64,000 nucleotides of DNA from Clitoria ternatea (taxonomy: Eukaryota > Streptophyta > Magnoliopsida > Fabales > Fabaceae). Every line of letters starts with the position of its first letter. Within the stretch, counting starts at the first letter, position 1. The notes under the pieces were generated by a model. That model did no database searches. It was not told the origin of the DNA and was given only the letters and a program-made list of their open reading frames with translations. Positions 23,101-34,750 of the stretch are shown piece after piece. The stretch spans positions 95,364,001-95,428,000 of the forward strand of contig CM075676.1 of assembly GCA_037962975.1 (NCBI GenBank), given 5' to 3'. The position numbers and the translations under genes are program-made.

Positions 23101-23577
23101 CCTTTTGCTTTACATGGGTATCGTACCTCTGTACGAACTTCGACAGGCGCAACACCCTTCTCATTGGTGTATGGTATGGAAGCTGTTTTACCAATAGAAG
23201 TGGAAATTCCGTCTTTAAAAGTAATCATGGATGCCAAATTAGAAGAAACTGAATGGGTTAGGTCCCGGTATGATCAATTAAATTTAATTGATGGGAAAAG
23301 GTTAACCGCTCTCTGTCATGGGCAGTTATACCAAAAGCGTATGAAGAAGGCATACGAAAAGAAAGTGCGACCTCGTCAATTTCATGAAGGTGATTTGGTA
23401 CTGAAGAAAATCTTGCCGAATCAAAATGATCACCGAGGCAAATGGAAGCCAAATTATGAAGGACCATTCGTCGTAAAGAGAGCCTTTTCTGGAGGAGCTT
23501 TGATTTTGACGAACATGGATGGTGAGGAGTTATCTTTCCCAGTCAATTCAGATGCAGTCAAAAAGTATTATGCTTGA
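20148..23577 (+). pseudogene. Ogre RT - RNase H - archaeal-type RNase H - integrase, one in-frame stop
   Basis: The frame is open from the splice acceptor. RT begins near 20480, with VRMCVDYRDLNRASPKDDFP and the catalytic YVDD at 20959-20970. The first RNase H follows (YYLSKKFTECEARYSTVE, ~21480). A second, archaeal-type RNase H starts WILMFDGAS at about 21850 (FDGAS, EYEA, YGDS, DDNQLADAL). Integrase has the HHCC finger (H..H, CHKCQ, 22540-22655), WGIDVIGPI and TDNGTN, with the final E in NGAVEAAN after the stop. TAA at 22990 interrupts the integrase core; the frame resumes at 23011. The C-terminal domain ends at 23577. With the first exon the spliced frame is 2301 codons. Confidence 0.88.
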
Positions 23578-24174
23578 GCGTACTCTAAAGGGATAGGGTA
23601 GTCTTTATGTCCTCTAAAAGTTTGGATTAAAAATTATGATATAAACTTGTAATTTTCCCAAGTAAATATATGGAATTCTCAATTTCAGTTCCAATCCTTA
23701 TCTTGTCAGGTTTCATTTGCATGCATTTTGTGGAAAATATTAAAAAAAAAATCATGAAAGGCATATTTTTAATCTCAAACAAGCTTGATACTTCCCAATT
23801 ACACAGACCTTGGTAATCAGGATATTCCGCTCTGCCATGAGTAATAACAAGTCCCATAAGGATTGTGGTAGTCACCTGGAGGAAACAAGATCTTTGACCT
23901 TTGGTTTTCCACTTGACTATTTCTTCCATGCAGGTTTGAGGGTACAACAAGGACAAACGCTCCCCATGAAGAGTCGAGATCAACAGTTTCAGCCTATCAC
24001 CTAACTCCAGTCGGGATGGTTTACTAAGATGTGAAAATGCAATCCTTGTATTCACTCGGAACCCTCACTAAGTCAGAAAAGTCAATCTCAGACACATTCT
24101 TCTTGAGCATAAATCTCATATAATTCTCCATCATAAGTCATTATGTTAGAGGTATTTCCCTTAAGTCTTACTTC

Positions 24175-25060
24175 ATGTCAAAGCCTCGGGTATCCATTCC
24201 TAGGCTACCAAATCAAATCAGGGGCATTTCTCCAGTCATTTATTTTCATGTCAAAGCCTCAGGTATCCATTCCTAGGCTACCAAATCAAATCAGGGGCAT
24301 TTCCCCAGTCATTTATTTTCATGTCAAAGCCTCAGGTATCCATTCCTAGGCTACTAAAACAAATCAGGGGCATCCCCCAGTCATTTATTTTCATGTCAAA
24401 GCCTCAGGTATCCATTCCTAGGCTACTAAAACAAATCATGGGCATCCCCCAGTCATTTGTTTTCATGTCAAAGCCTCAGGTATCCATCCCTAGGCTATCT
24501 CAATCAAAATCAAATCAGGGGCATTTCCCCTGTCATTTAGTTTCATGTCAAAGCCTCAGGTATCCATCCCTAGGCTATCTCAATCAAAATCAAATCAGGG
24601 GCATCCCCAGTCATTTAGTTTCATGTCAAAGCCTCAGGTATCCATCCCTAGGCTATCTCAATCAAAATCAAATCAGGGGCATCTCCCCAGTCATTTAGTT
24701 TCATGTCAAAGCCTCAGGTATCCATCCCTAGGCTATCTCAATCAAAATCAAATCAGGGGCATCCCCAGTCATTTAGTTTCATGTCAAAGCCTCAGGTATC
24801 CATCCCTAGGCTATCTCAATCAAAATCAAATCAGGGGCATCCCCCCAGTCATTTAGTTTCATGTCAAAGCTTCAGGTATCCTTCCCTAGGCTATCTCAAT
24901 CAAAATCAAATCAGGGGCATCTTCCCAGTCATTTAGTTTCATGTCAAAGCTTCAGGTATCCTTCCCTAGGCTATCTCAATCAAAATCATTCAGGGGCATT
25001 CCCCTGTCATCTATTTTATGTCGAAGCCTCAAATACCCATTCTTAGGCTCCTCAAAATGT
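24175..25060 (+). repeat. 12-unit tandem array in the Ogre 3' untranslated region
   Basis: ATGTCAAAGC-type starts fall at 24175, 24248, 24321, 24393, 24465, 24545, 24623, 24703, 24781, 24861 and 24941, with a variant at 25018. The first four units are 72-73 bp, the later ones 77-80 bp after gaining an extra AATCAAA. Each unit ends in CAGGGGCAT. Tandem repeats before the 3' LTR are typical of Ogre elements. The stretch 23578-24174 is 3' untranslated sequence without a supported gene. Confidence 0.92.
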
Positions 25061-25283
25061 CAAGACAACTTCATATTTTTCCAAAGCTTCAGGTATTAAC
25101 CCCTAGATTATGCCATTTATCTTCCTGTCATGTTCCAAGTGCCTCTCCTTAAACTGTCTAGCATTGGGACAACACCATTCGGCTATTTACTTCTTGTCAA
25201 AAGTTGCCGGGTATTCTTAGTGGTGTTCACGTCTTTACTTTCTTTTCACATCAATAATATGAATATGTCTCATATTCTTTCAT

Positions 25284-25302
25284 GAAAAGAAGTAAAGAGG
25301 GG
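25284..25302 (+). other. Polypurine tract of the Ogre-like element
   Basis: GAAAAGAAGTAAAGAGGGG is followed by CATC and the LTR start TGTGAACACC at 25307. Its place is right for plus-strand priming. Confidence 0.75.
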
Positions 25303-25306
25303 CATC

Positions 25307-28300
25307 TGTGAACACCTATTTTTGTCCGGTGATATATATTAAAAAGAAAAAAAAGAAAAAAAAAGAAAAAAAAAGAAGAAAAAAAGAGTTTTTTTGTCCT
25401 AGAGTCCGGAGTCAATGTTGACTGCATTAACCGGGGTCCTAGCACGGTTTCATGACCGGTGTTACCTCATTAGTTCTAAGCTCGTACAGCCTCAGTGGAG
25501 TACGGTATTTTACACCTCAGTTCGAAGGGAATCCGAGGTTCTTCAAGATTAAAACTGATGTGTTAATCCGTACTTGAACTTCAAGACACACCGGAAGTAC
25601 ACCTGCAGGAGAGTCCCCAATGCTTAATATTTAACCGAGGTGAAGAGAAATGTCTATAGTTGACCAATGATTTCAGACCCCGGTTATGACTTACCAGTTC
25701 TCGTTGGTGACGCGGTACAGTGCTTAGAACCCCGCCCAGTCCAGATTGCCACCCCGGATCATATTAAAAAAAAATAATATTAAAAATTGCATAGTGACCG
25801 TTGGAATAGTAACCCTTCCTCATCTCTATAAATACCCAATCCCTCTTCATTTCCTACCACACCTCTCATTTCATCAATTCTCTTCATTTCTCTCAAGCAA
25901 TGGCTGATGGATGCCGAAGCCAAGAGGAAAGAATAAGGGAGGGAAGACGATGTTTTGTGACTACCTTTTTACTCCTTATAGTGTGGGTAGTAATTTATAT
26001 TTATTGGATATTTTATATATTTCCATATATGTAATAAATAATTTATGTTTCCATTTGTACCTTTAAATAAAAGGCCCAAAAAAAAATCAGAAAAATAAAT
26101 GGGCAAAAAAAAAATCAGAAAAAATAAAAAATAAAAAAATGAAAATAAAATAAAAAATAAATAAAAAGGGCCAAAAAAAAAAGAGAAGAGAAAAAAAAAG
26201 GGCCCAAACAAAAAAAAAACTAAAAACTAAAAAAAAACTAAAAAAAGCCCAAAAAGAACAAAAAAAAAGAAATGGGCCCAAAAAAAAAGTCCAAAAAAAT
26301 TTTTTTTTTTAAAAAAAATGAAAATAAAAAAAAATTTAAAAAAAAAGAAAAAAAAGAGGAAAGTCACGGTGGTTTTAGTGGTGGGCCCGGTTTGGTTGGA
26401 TAATTGGAGAAAATTGGGGAAATTGACATCAAATTTGGACAAATTGAAAAAGTAGAAAAGTGATGTCATTTATGGAGAATCCAATGCCAATTTTCTTCTA
26501 TAAATAGAAGGTGATATTGAGGCATTTTGGAGGAAGAAGAGAAAAAAGAGGGGAAAGAGTGTTAAATTTTTGTGAGAATTTTTAGAAGTTTGAGTTTTCA
26601 AAAATTACTTTGTGTAATCCTAGTTAGGAAAATGAGTGCACAACTCTTGTTTGTCTTAGTATGTGAGTTTTTGTGAGCTAAAATACTGTCCAAGTGTTGT
26701 AACCGGTATCCAAATACCTTCAAATGAAGTCCAAACAAAGCCAAAAGCAAAGGAAATCTACACAAAATTGATTTCTCGACTTCCGTTCTAGTTTCTCTGT
26801 AATTGATCTTGTACCAAGGTATTTTTTATTAATACAAAGTTGTTTATTTATATTTATTTATTCGTCTTATTTAATTGTTATTTATTTTTCTGCACTTTTA
26901 TTTTTCTTTATTTATATTCAAGCACTTTATTTTCCTGCACTTTATTTTTCTGCAGTTATTTATCTGTTTATTTATTTTTATGCATCTCCATCTTTATTTA
27001 TTTATTTGTACCTTTATTTTTCCTTATTTATTTATTTATTTTTTACACTTTTATTCCTCTTTATTTACTTTTCTGCACTTTTATTATTGTTAATTTATTT
27101 TTCTACACTTTATTTATCCGCACTTTATATTTCTGCAATTATTAGTTCATTTTTTTTATTTTTTACATTTTTATCTTTATTTATTTATTTTTATGCCCTT
27201 TTATTTTATTTATTTACTTTCCCGTCCCTTTATTTTTGTTATTTACTTTTCTGCCCATTTATTTTCATGTATTTACTTTTTTGCCCTTTTATTTTTGTTA
27301 TTTATATTTTTGCCCCTTTATTTCTGCCCCTTTATTTTTGTTATTTACATTTCTGCCCCTTTATTTCCATGTATTTACTTTTTAGCCCTTTTATTTTGGT
27401 TATTTACATTTCTGTCCCTTTATTTTTGTTAATTACATTTCTGCCCCTTTATTTTTGTTATTTACATTTCTGCCCCTTTATTTCCATGTATTTACTTTTT
27501 AGCCCTTTTATTTTGGTTATTTACATTTCTGCCTCTTTATTTTTGTTATTTACATCTCTACCCCTTTATTTTCATGTATTTGCTTTCCTGTCCCTTTATT
27601 TTTGTTATTTACTTTTCTGTTGTTTTATTTTTGTTATTTATTTTTCTGTTCCTTTATTTTTTTTATTATTTATTTTTCTGCCCCTTTATTTTATGTATTT
27701 ATTTTTTTCTGCTCTTTTATTTTTATGTATTTATTGTTATGTCTATTTATTTTTATTTTTATTTTTTTGAACTTTTCATTTATTTTTTTTCTACCTTTAT
27801 TTTTTTTTATTTTATTATTATTATTTATTCTCTATACTTTTTATTTTTAGTTATTTATCTTTTTGCTTTTATCTTTCTACACTTTCTATTTATTTATTTA
27901 CGTTTGACCATTTTAATAGTTTATAAATATGTTATATATATACATAATTATCCATTTTTATTATGGTCATGATTTCCTATTATTTTCTCTTAGTAACCTT
28001 TTAATAATTAAGAAGAAATTATTTTCATAAAAAAATAAAAAAAATCAAGACTAATAAATAGTGTGTTATTTATTCATTCATTTTTCTCTTAAATTTAAGA
28101 TGAGATTAATTTAGATGAGACATCTTATTAATCTTATTTTCTTAAAAGATAATTAAATAATATTCCGTGTCAATTTTAATTAATTAAGTGTATTATATTT
28201 CTTTATCTTCATGTTGATGTGTTTAATTTTATTTTATTTTTTCTCTTATCTTTATTTATTTATTTATTTATTTGTTTTGAACTTTATATTTCTCAATAAA

Positions 28301-28826
28301 AATCAATTTTTTTTACTAGAAAATAAGTAAGACAAGACGTCTTATTGTTTTTTTATCTTTTTATTTTTATGGTCTTTTAATCATTTGTTTATTTATTTTC
28401 TTAGAACTAAAAAACAACAAACTTAGGAGATGTATTTTTTTTACTATCTTTGTTTTATTCATATTTATATATTTTTTTATTGTGTATATTATTTATGATT
28501 GTTTTATGAAGGATGAAATATTTGATAATCATTTTTTAAATTATGCATGATCAATTTGGGTAACCGTTTTTTACGGACAGTGTGGGGTGCTAATACCTTC
28601 CCCTCCTGTAATTCGACTCCCGGACTAAACAGAATCTCATTTTTTTAAAAAAAAAACCAGTGCTATTTAAAGGTTTTCCTAATATTTTCCTTAATAAATA
28701 TTGGTGGCGACTCCTTGAACCCTTTATTTTTTAGGCTTCTCAAGAGCCTCACTTCAATGCCGTTTCAATTTTCTTTTATTTGTCTTTAACCAGTCCGCGT
28801 CGTGCGTCGGGACCCCGGTCGCGACA
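25307..28826 (+). repeat. 3' LTR of the Ogre-like element (3520 bp)
   Basis: It repeats the 5' LTR in full, with a slightly longer A/G run near 25350. TATAAATA boxes are near 25837 and 26501. The terminal GGTCGCGACA abuts the right target duplication ACATC (28827-28831). Confidence 0.92.
25900..26034 (+). CDS. 44-aa membrane micropeptide ORF, 3' LTR copy
   Basis: Same reading frame and protein as 10543-10677: a basic N-terminal part followed by one hydrophobic helix. In the 3' LTR it would be read away from the element body, into the outer element. The function is unknown and expression is not shown. Confidence 0.4.
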   Translation: MADGCRSQEERIREGRRCFVTTFLLLIVWVVIYIYWIFYIFPYM

Positions 28827-28831
28827 ACATC

Positions 28832-29539
28832 TCTTTTGCATGAACAATATAAATATCAACTACTGTTGGATTAATTAAAGACTTTGGAAAAGTGAAAAAA
28901 AATACCTACAATCTTTCCCTTCCAACTCTTGCTAAAAGCTATTCACGAAGAACAAGTTAATCTTCCTTTTTCTCTTTCGCGTGAACATTTGGATTTCATA
29001 AGTAAGAGGCTTCTGGAACTGTAATTCCAGCCGGAATTCTCGAAGCTGTGACTGATAACGATCGAAGAACATTTGAAACTCTTTATTCCAGGTAGGGGGA
29101 GCGTTACATTTCAAATAGATAGTTTATGAATGGATGTGGGGTAGTATTATTATGATATTCATATTGTATGCATATTTGTTATTAAGACCCCGATTATATG
29201 ACACTTTTTGTTTTCATATATTCCATTCATATTATTGATGTGAGATTGGTGATGAGTATATGAATGAATATGAAATATGGTGTGATTCTCACAAAAGACC
29301 TTGGGTAGGACTCAAGGCAACCTCTTGAGCGGGGCTCGGGGTTTGGCCCGTAGCACTGAGTAGAGGACCGCTATCACTCTGGGAGTGGTAATCAGTGTTA
29401 CATTAGGGGCTTAGAGCGGTTTGGTACCTGTAAAACGGCCGGATCAACCGAGTGCTGAATTGTGGCTCGGGGAGCCAGTGTTGCAACACAAACTTAAAAG
29501 ACTTAATGAATCCATTAGACTGAGCATGTGTGTGTACTG

Positions 29540-29576
<37 letters not shown>

Positions 29577-30113
29577 TGAGAATAACATATTGTTCATGTT
29601 GTTTTATATATAGCTCGGTATGTGTTATTTGCATAGTTATGGATTGGACTTTTAATCCAATTCAATAACTATTATTTGATATGTTTATGCTCACCCCCTA
29701 CTTACTATTTTTTTTTACAGTGGATAAGAGACACAGTGATAGCACTTGAAGTCACTTAACCGACTGAAGCATTATGTATTAGCCTGAGAAATACATAATG
29801 TACATAGTTATTTTGGTAGAAGCCTTGGTCGGCTCCTATGATTACCAAATGAATATTCTCTTTGTATATTAAATGGCCGGTCGGATTTTGTAATGTGACA
29901 ATGATATTATTTATTTCAAATTCTGTTTTAAATCTTGAAATTATTTGTGAAACGTTTGTTTGTATTTGTTTATATTTTTAAAATAGGTCGGTCGGATTGT
30001 GGTATAGTCAGTATTATAAGTGTTGAATCCGACTCCTATTTTAGAAATTTAAATTATTCATGGAAAATTTATTTGGTTTATTAAAATTTATATTAAAAAT
30101 TAAGGATGTTACA
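28832..30113 (+). repeat. 5' LTR of the Tekay-like element, second part
   Basis: It resumes the LTR interrupted at 9959 and matches 35889-37116. A TA microsatellite lies near 29545-29572. Relative to this copy the 3' LTR lacks about 35 bp between two TGGTA words (29386-29425). With the first part the LTR is 2420 bp. Confidence 0.9.
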
Positions 30114-30116
30114 TTT

Positions 30117-30128
30117 TGGTATCAGAGC
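30117..30128 (+). other. Primer binding site, initiator tRNA-Met type (Tekay-like element)
   Basis: TGGTATCAGAGC lies three bases after the LTR end. It is the standard complement of the plant initiator tRNA-Met 3' end. Confidence 0.9.
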
Positions 30129-30292
30129 AGACTTGAAAAGTCTAAGGCCAAGGTTAAGCTACTAAATACTATGATTGAGTGAAGTCATACCACTGTTGTT
30201 GTTGTGTAATATAGTTGAGGAATCAACTATAAATAAATTGCTTTCATATCCATGAGTGGTACTAAAGTATGATGATTATTTCAGGATAAGAA

Positions 30293-33200
30293 ATGGACCC
30301 TCATGGTATGGACGCCATGGCTGCTGCCTTTCAGCGTGTGGCTGATATTCTAGAAAGGCAGAATCAGCCCCAGCCGAGTGACAATCAAAGTATTGATTGT
30401 TTCTTGAAAAGAAAACTGACTGAATTCCATGGAGGATTTCAGCCTGATCAAGCCTATGCCTGGATCCAGAACCTTGAACGGATCTTTGGCAGTTTGCAGT
30501 GCTCTGAAGCACAGAAAGTGGAGTATGCTGTTTTCATGCTTTAGAAAGAAGTTGAAAACTGGTGGAGAATTACTAAAGCCCGACTGGTAGCTGTTGGGAC
30601 CGAGCTGAATTGGGAGAATTTCAAGGAATGCTTCCTTGAAAAGTATTTCCCAAACACTGTCAGGAGTCAGAAGGAGTTGGAATTCATGGAACTCCGACAG
30701 GGTAATATGAGCGTTGAAGAATATACAGCAAAATTTGAGGAGCTGTGCCTGTTCTATCCTCCTTTCCAGATGCCGGGAACAGAAGGTTCAAAATGTATCA
30801 AATTTGAGAGTGGTTTGAACCCAAAGATTAAGAAAGCTTTCCGACACCAGGAGATTAGAAGCTTTCTGATCCTTGTTAGTAAATGCAGAATATATGAGGA
30901 GGACGATAAAGTCTGTTAGAGGACAGTTCTTCAAGGTTACCACCGATCAGCTTTAAGAAGCAAGGAAAGTCTGTTAGAGGAGAATCTTCCTCTAAATCCA
31001 GAGGTCGAGGGAATGCCGGTGGTCGACCGGTGAATAAACCGAGGGACATCAAATGTTTTAGATGTGGGGGTAATCACTATATTCGGAATTGTGACAAGAA
31101 TGAAGAAGTCTTTTGCTATCATTGCAACGAGAAAGGACATGTTCGACCTAACTGTCCTCTTCTCCAACCGACTGAATCACATGCCAGTGTAAACCGTGGA
31201 GGCTTCAGAGGACGAGACCGTGGAAACGGTAACAGAGGAGAAAGAGGCAATGGGGAACATGGCAATAACTCTGTGATGCCAAGGAACGATCGGGCTGGGA
31301 GTTCTAGTTCACCGGCAGCAGGTCGAGTGTATGCTACCACAGTTGAGGAAGCTGCCCAAGCCAACGACTTGGTTCAAAGTAAGTGCTTACTCGGAAATAC
31401 TACTCTTGATGTGGTGTTTGACTCAGGTGCTACTCACTCATTTATTTCTAATGATTGTGTTATGTGAATGAGATTGCCTGTTGTTACTATGAATCGGCCA
31501 TTAAATGTATCTAATCCGACCGGTGCTAAATTATGGACTTCCATGATGTGTGAGGACGTATCCTTCACTTTGGGTGATAGGGATTTTACTGTTGATTTAA
31601 TATGTCTACCTTTGAGAGGTCTTGACATCGTTCTCGGTATGGATTGGCTATCAGCCAATAAAGTCCTGGTTGACTGTCAGAATCGACAAGTGATTTTTCC
31701 TAAACAAAAAGCCGATGAATATGAAATCCAAGGTATATCTCAATTGCTTATGCTATTTTGTATGGTTGATGGGAAGAGTGAGTCTCGAATTTGAGATATC
31801 CCTATTGTTTGTGATTTTCCCGAGTTATTCCTGGAGGATGTGCCTGGTGTTCCTCCTGATAGAGAGATTGAATTCTCTATTGATTTAATCCCTGGAGCCG
31901 AGCCAGTCTCTAAAGCTCCTTATAGAATGTCCCCGATTGAGTTGGCTAAGTTAAGGAAACAAGTTGATGAGCTACTCAAAAAACAATTTATCTGACCGAG
32001 TGTATCACCGTGGGGTGCTCCGGTGTTACTCGTCAAGAAAAAGGATGGTGGCATGCGGTTATGTATTGATTACCGCCAATTGAATAAGCTGACCATTAAA
32101 AACAAATACCCATTGCCTAGGATCGGCGATTTAATTGATCAGCTACGTGGTGCGTCGGTCTTTTCAAAAATTGACTTACGATCGGGATACCACCAGATTC
32201 GAGTGAAAGCTACCGATATTCCTAAAATGGCATTCAGGACCCGGTATGGTCACTATGAATATGTAGTAATGCCGTTCGGAGTGACAAATGCTCCGGCTGT
32301 GTTCATGAATTATATGAACAACATTTTTCATTCTTACTTGGATCAGCTTGTGGTGGTATTTATTGATGATATATTAATTTATTCAAAGTCTTATGAAGAG
32401 CATGAATAGCATCTCCGATTGGTACTCCAAGTATTGAAGGAGAAGAAATTGTTTGCCAAATTGTCCAAGTGTGAATTCTGGGCGGATAAAATTCAATTCC
32501 TGGGTCACGTCATTTCCAGAGAAGGTGTCTTGGTAGATCCTTCAAAAGTTGAAGCTGTGATGATTTGGGAGAGACCTAAGTCAATTACCGAGGTTAGAAG
32601 TTTTTTGGGTTTAGCCGATTACTATCGGAGATTCATTGAGGGGTTCTCCAAAATCACCTTACCATTGACCAAACTAACCCGGAAAGATGTTTCTTTTGTG
32701 TGGTCCTTTGAGTGCGAGCAGAGTTTTCAAAAATTGAAAACCCGATTGACTTCCACTCCTGTATTAGCTTTGCCAAATTTGCAGGAAAGCTTTGTAGTTT
32801 TCTGTGATGCATCTGGACTCGGCCTAGGATGTGTGCTGATGTAGAATGGCCGAGTGATTGCTTACGCTTCACGATAATTACGACCACACAAGTAAAACTA
32901 CCCGACCCATGATCTGGAATTGGCAGCAGTGGTCTTTACACTTAAAATTTGGAGACATTATCTTTATGGCTCTAAGTTCGAAGTGTATAGTGACCATAAG
33001 AGTCTAAAATATTTATTTGATCAAAAGGAGTTGAATATGAGGCAGAGGAGGTGGATTGAATTTTTGAAAGATTATGATTTCGACTTAAAATACCACCCAG
33101 GAAAGGCCAACGTTGTAGCCGACGCTTTGAGTCAGAAATCTATTCATATGGCAACGATGATGCTTAAAGAGATGGAGTTGCTTGAACAATTCTGAGACAT

Positions 33201-34695
33201 GAACCTGCAAGTAGATGTATCTTTGTCTCGGAAAGTGACTCTCGGTACATTAAAGATAGCTAATGAATTTTTGAAGATTGTTTATGTACAACAAATGACT
33301 GATTCTTATTTAGCCGAGATGAAAGAAACTCAGGTTAAAGGTAAAGATTTATTCCTAACCGAGGGCTCTGATGGTATTTACCGAGTAAAAGGTCAGATTT
33401 ATGTACTTGACTCAGGAGATTTACGACAATCGGTGCTTAATGAGGCACATAAAAGCATGCTGAGTATTCATCCAGGTACTATTAAGATGTATCATGATTT
33501 AAAGTTGCATTTCTAGTGACCCGGAATGAAGAAGGATATAATCGATTTTGTGGCCCATTGCATAATTTGTCAAAAAGTGAAGGTTGAGCATCAAAAACCG
33601 ACCGGTGTTTTACAACCTTTGGAAATTCCCGTGTGGAAATGGGATGCTATATCTATGGATTTCGTAATGGGGTTACCCAGGACTCAGAGTGGTCATGATG
33701 CTATTTGGGTTATCGTGGACCAATTGACAAAATCTGCACACTTCTTGCCGATCAACATGAGTTATTCCTTGCCAAGACTAGCACAATTGTATATTAATGA
33801 GATAGTCCGACTGCATGGTGTTCCATATTCAATTGTGTCGGATAGAGATCTGAGGTTTACTTCCCGATTCTGGGGAAGTTTGCATCAGGAGTTAGGTTCG
33901 AAGCTCCGATTGAGTTCAGCCTATCACCCTCAGACAGATGGGCAATCCGAGCGGACTATCCAGAGTTTGGAGGACTTGTTGAGGTCCTGTGTGTTAGAGT
34001 ATGGTGAAAGCTGGGAGCAATACCTTCCACTGATTGAATTCACTTATAATAATAGCTATCACAGTAGCATCGGTATGGCTCCATATGAGGCTTTATATGG
34101 AAGGAAATGCCGAACTCCTCTTTGTTGGTCGGGACCAGGTGGGAATCTAATGTTAGGACCAGAAATTGTGTAGCAGAACTCCGAGCAAATCCAAATGATC
34201 AAAGACAAAATGAAAGCATCCCAGGACCGCCAAAAGAGTTATTATGATAAACGGACGAAGCCGATTGAATTTCAGGTCGGTGATAAAGTCTTTTTGAAAG
34301 TCTCTCCGAGCAAAGGCATTGGGAGGGTATTGAAAAGCAAGAAGTTGAGTCCAAGATATATTGGTCCATATGAAATATTGAAGAAAGTCGGACCTGTAGC
34401 TTATCAGATTGCATTGCCTTCTCATTTGACAAATTTACATAATGTATTTCACGTTTCTCAATTAAGGAAGTACTTGCTGGATCCTACTCATGAAATGCCG
34501 GATGATGATGTTAAAATCCAAGAGAACCTGACCACTATAGCCGAGCCCACTAGTATAGTAGACCGATCGGTAAAACGATTGAGAAACAAAAATGTCCAAT
34601 TGATCAAGGTTACATGGCAGCAGGATCAGAGTATCATGCATACTTGAGAACGAGAAGACACTATGAGGGAACAATATCCCGAGTTATTTCATTAA
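30293..34695 (+). pseudogene. Tekay-like gag-pol polyprotein, 13 stops and a frameshift
   Basis: Gag starts at 30293 (MDPHGMDAMAAAFQRVADIL). A frameshift lies near 30900, before two zinc knuckles (CFRCGGNHYIRNC and CYHCNEKGHVRPNC, 31051-31155). From there to 34695 one frame holds the protease (FDSGATHSF, ~31420), RT (FIDD at 32359-32370), RNase H (YSDHKSLKYLF), integrase (MDFVMGLP, SDRDLRFTS, DGQSERT) and a C-terminal chromodomain near 34440-34680. Premature stops are at 30542, 31465, 31792, 31993, 32407, 32842, 32875, 32893, 33193, 33514, 33517, 34171 and 34645. The natural stop is TAA 34693-34695. It cannot make a full protein. Confidence 0.9.
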
Positions 34696-34737
34696 TGTAT
34701 GATTTTTGTATTTAAATTTCGAGGACGAAATTTTTGT

Positions 34738-34750
34738 AGGAGGGGAGAAA
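34738..34750 (+). other. Polypurine tract of the Tekay-like element
   Basis: AGGAGGGGAGAAA directly precedes the 3' LTR. The upstream TTTCGAGGACGAAATTT block is typical of this lineage. Confidence 0.85.

Larger units (their letters stand above)
9960..28826 (+). mobile_element. Ogre-like (Tat lineage) Ty3-gypsy retrotransposon, nearly intact
   Basis: The element begins TGTGAACACC and ends GGTCGCGACA. It is flanked by ACATC at 9955-9959 and 28827-28831. The 3' LTR of the outer element shows the uninterrupted target (GTTCACGTCTC, 35879 on). Order: 5' LTR, tRNA-Arg-type primer site, ORF1, gag-protease, small intron, RT, RNase H, second (archaeal-type) RNase H, integrase, tandem array, polypurine tract, 3' LTR. 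Extra ORF1, long LTRs, Arg primer, intron between protease and RT, dual RNase H and 3' tandem repeats are the described hallmarks of Ogre elements. At 18.9 kb it is in their size range. Confidence 0.93.

Noticed and set aside
24143..25046. Frames with repeated MSKPQVSIPRL residues
   Set aside because: They follow the untranslated tandem array of the Ogre-like element; frame changes from unit to unit.
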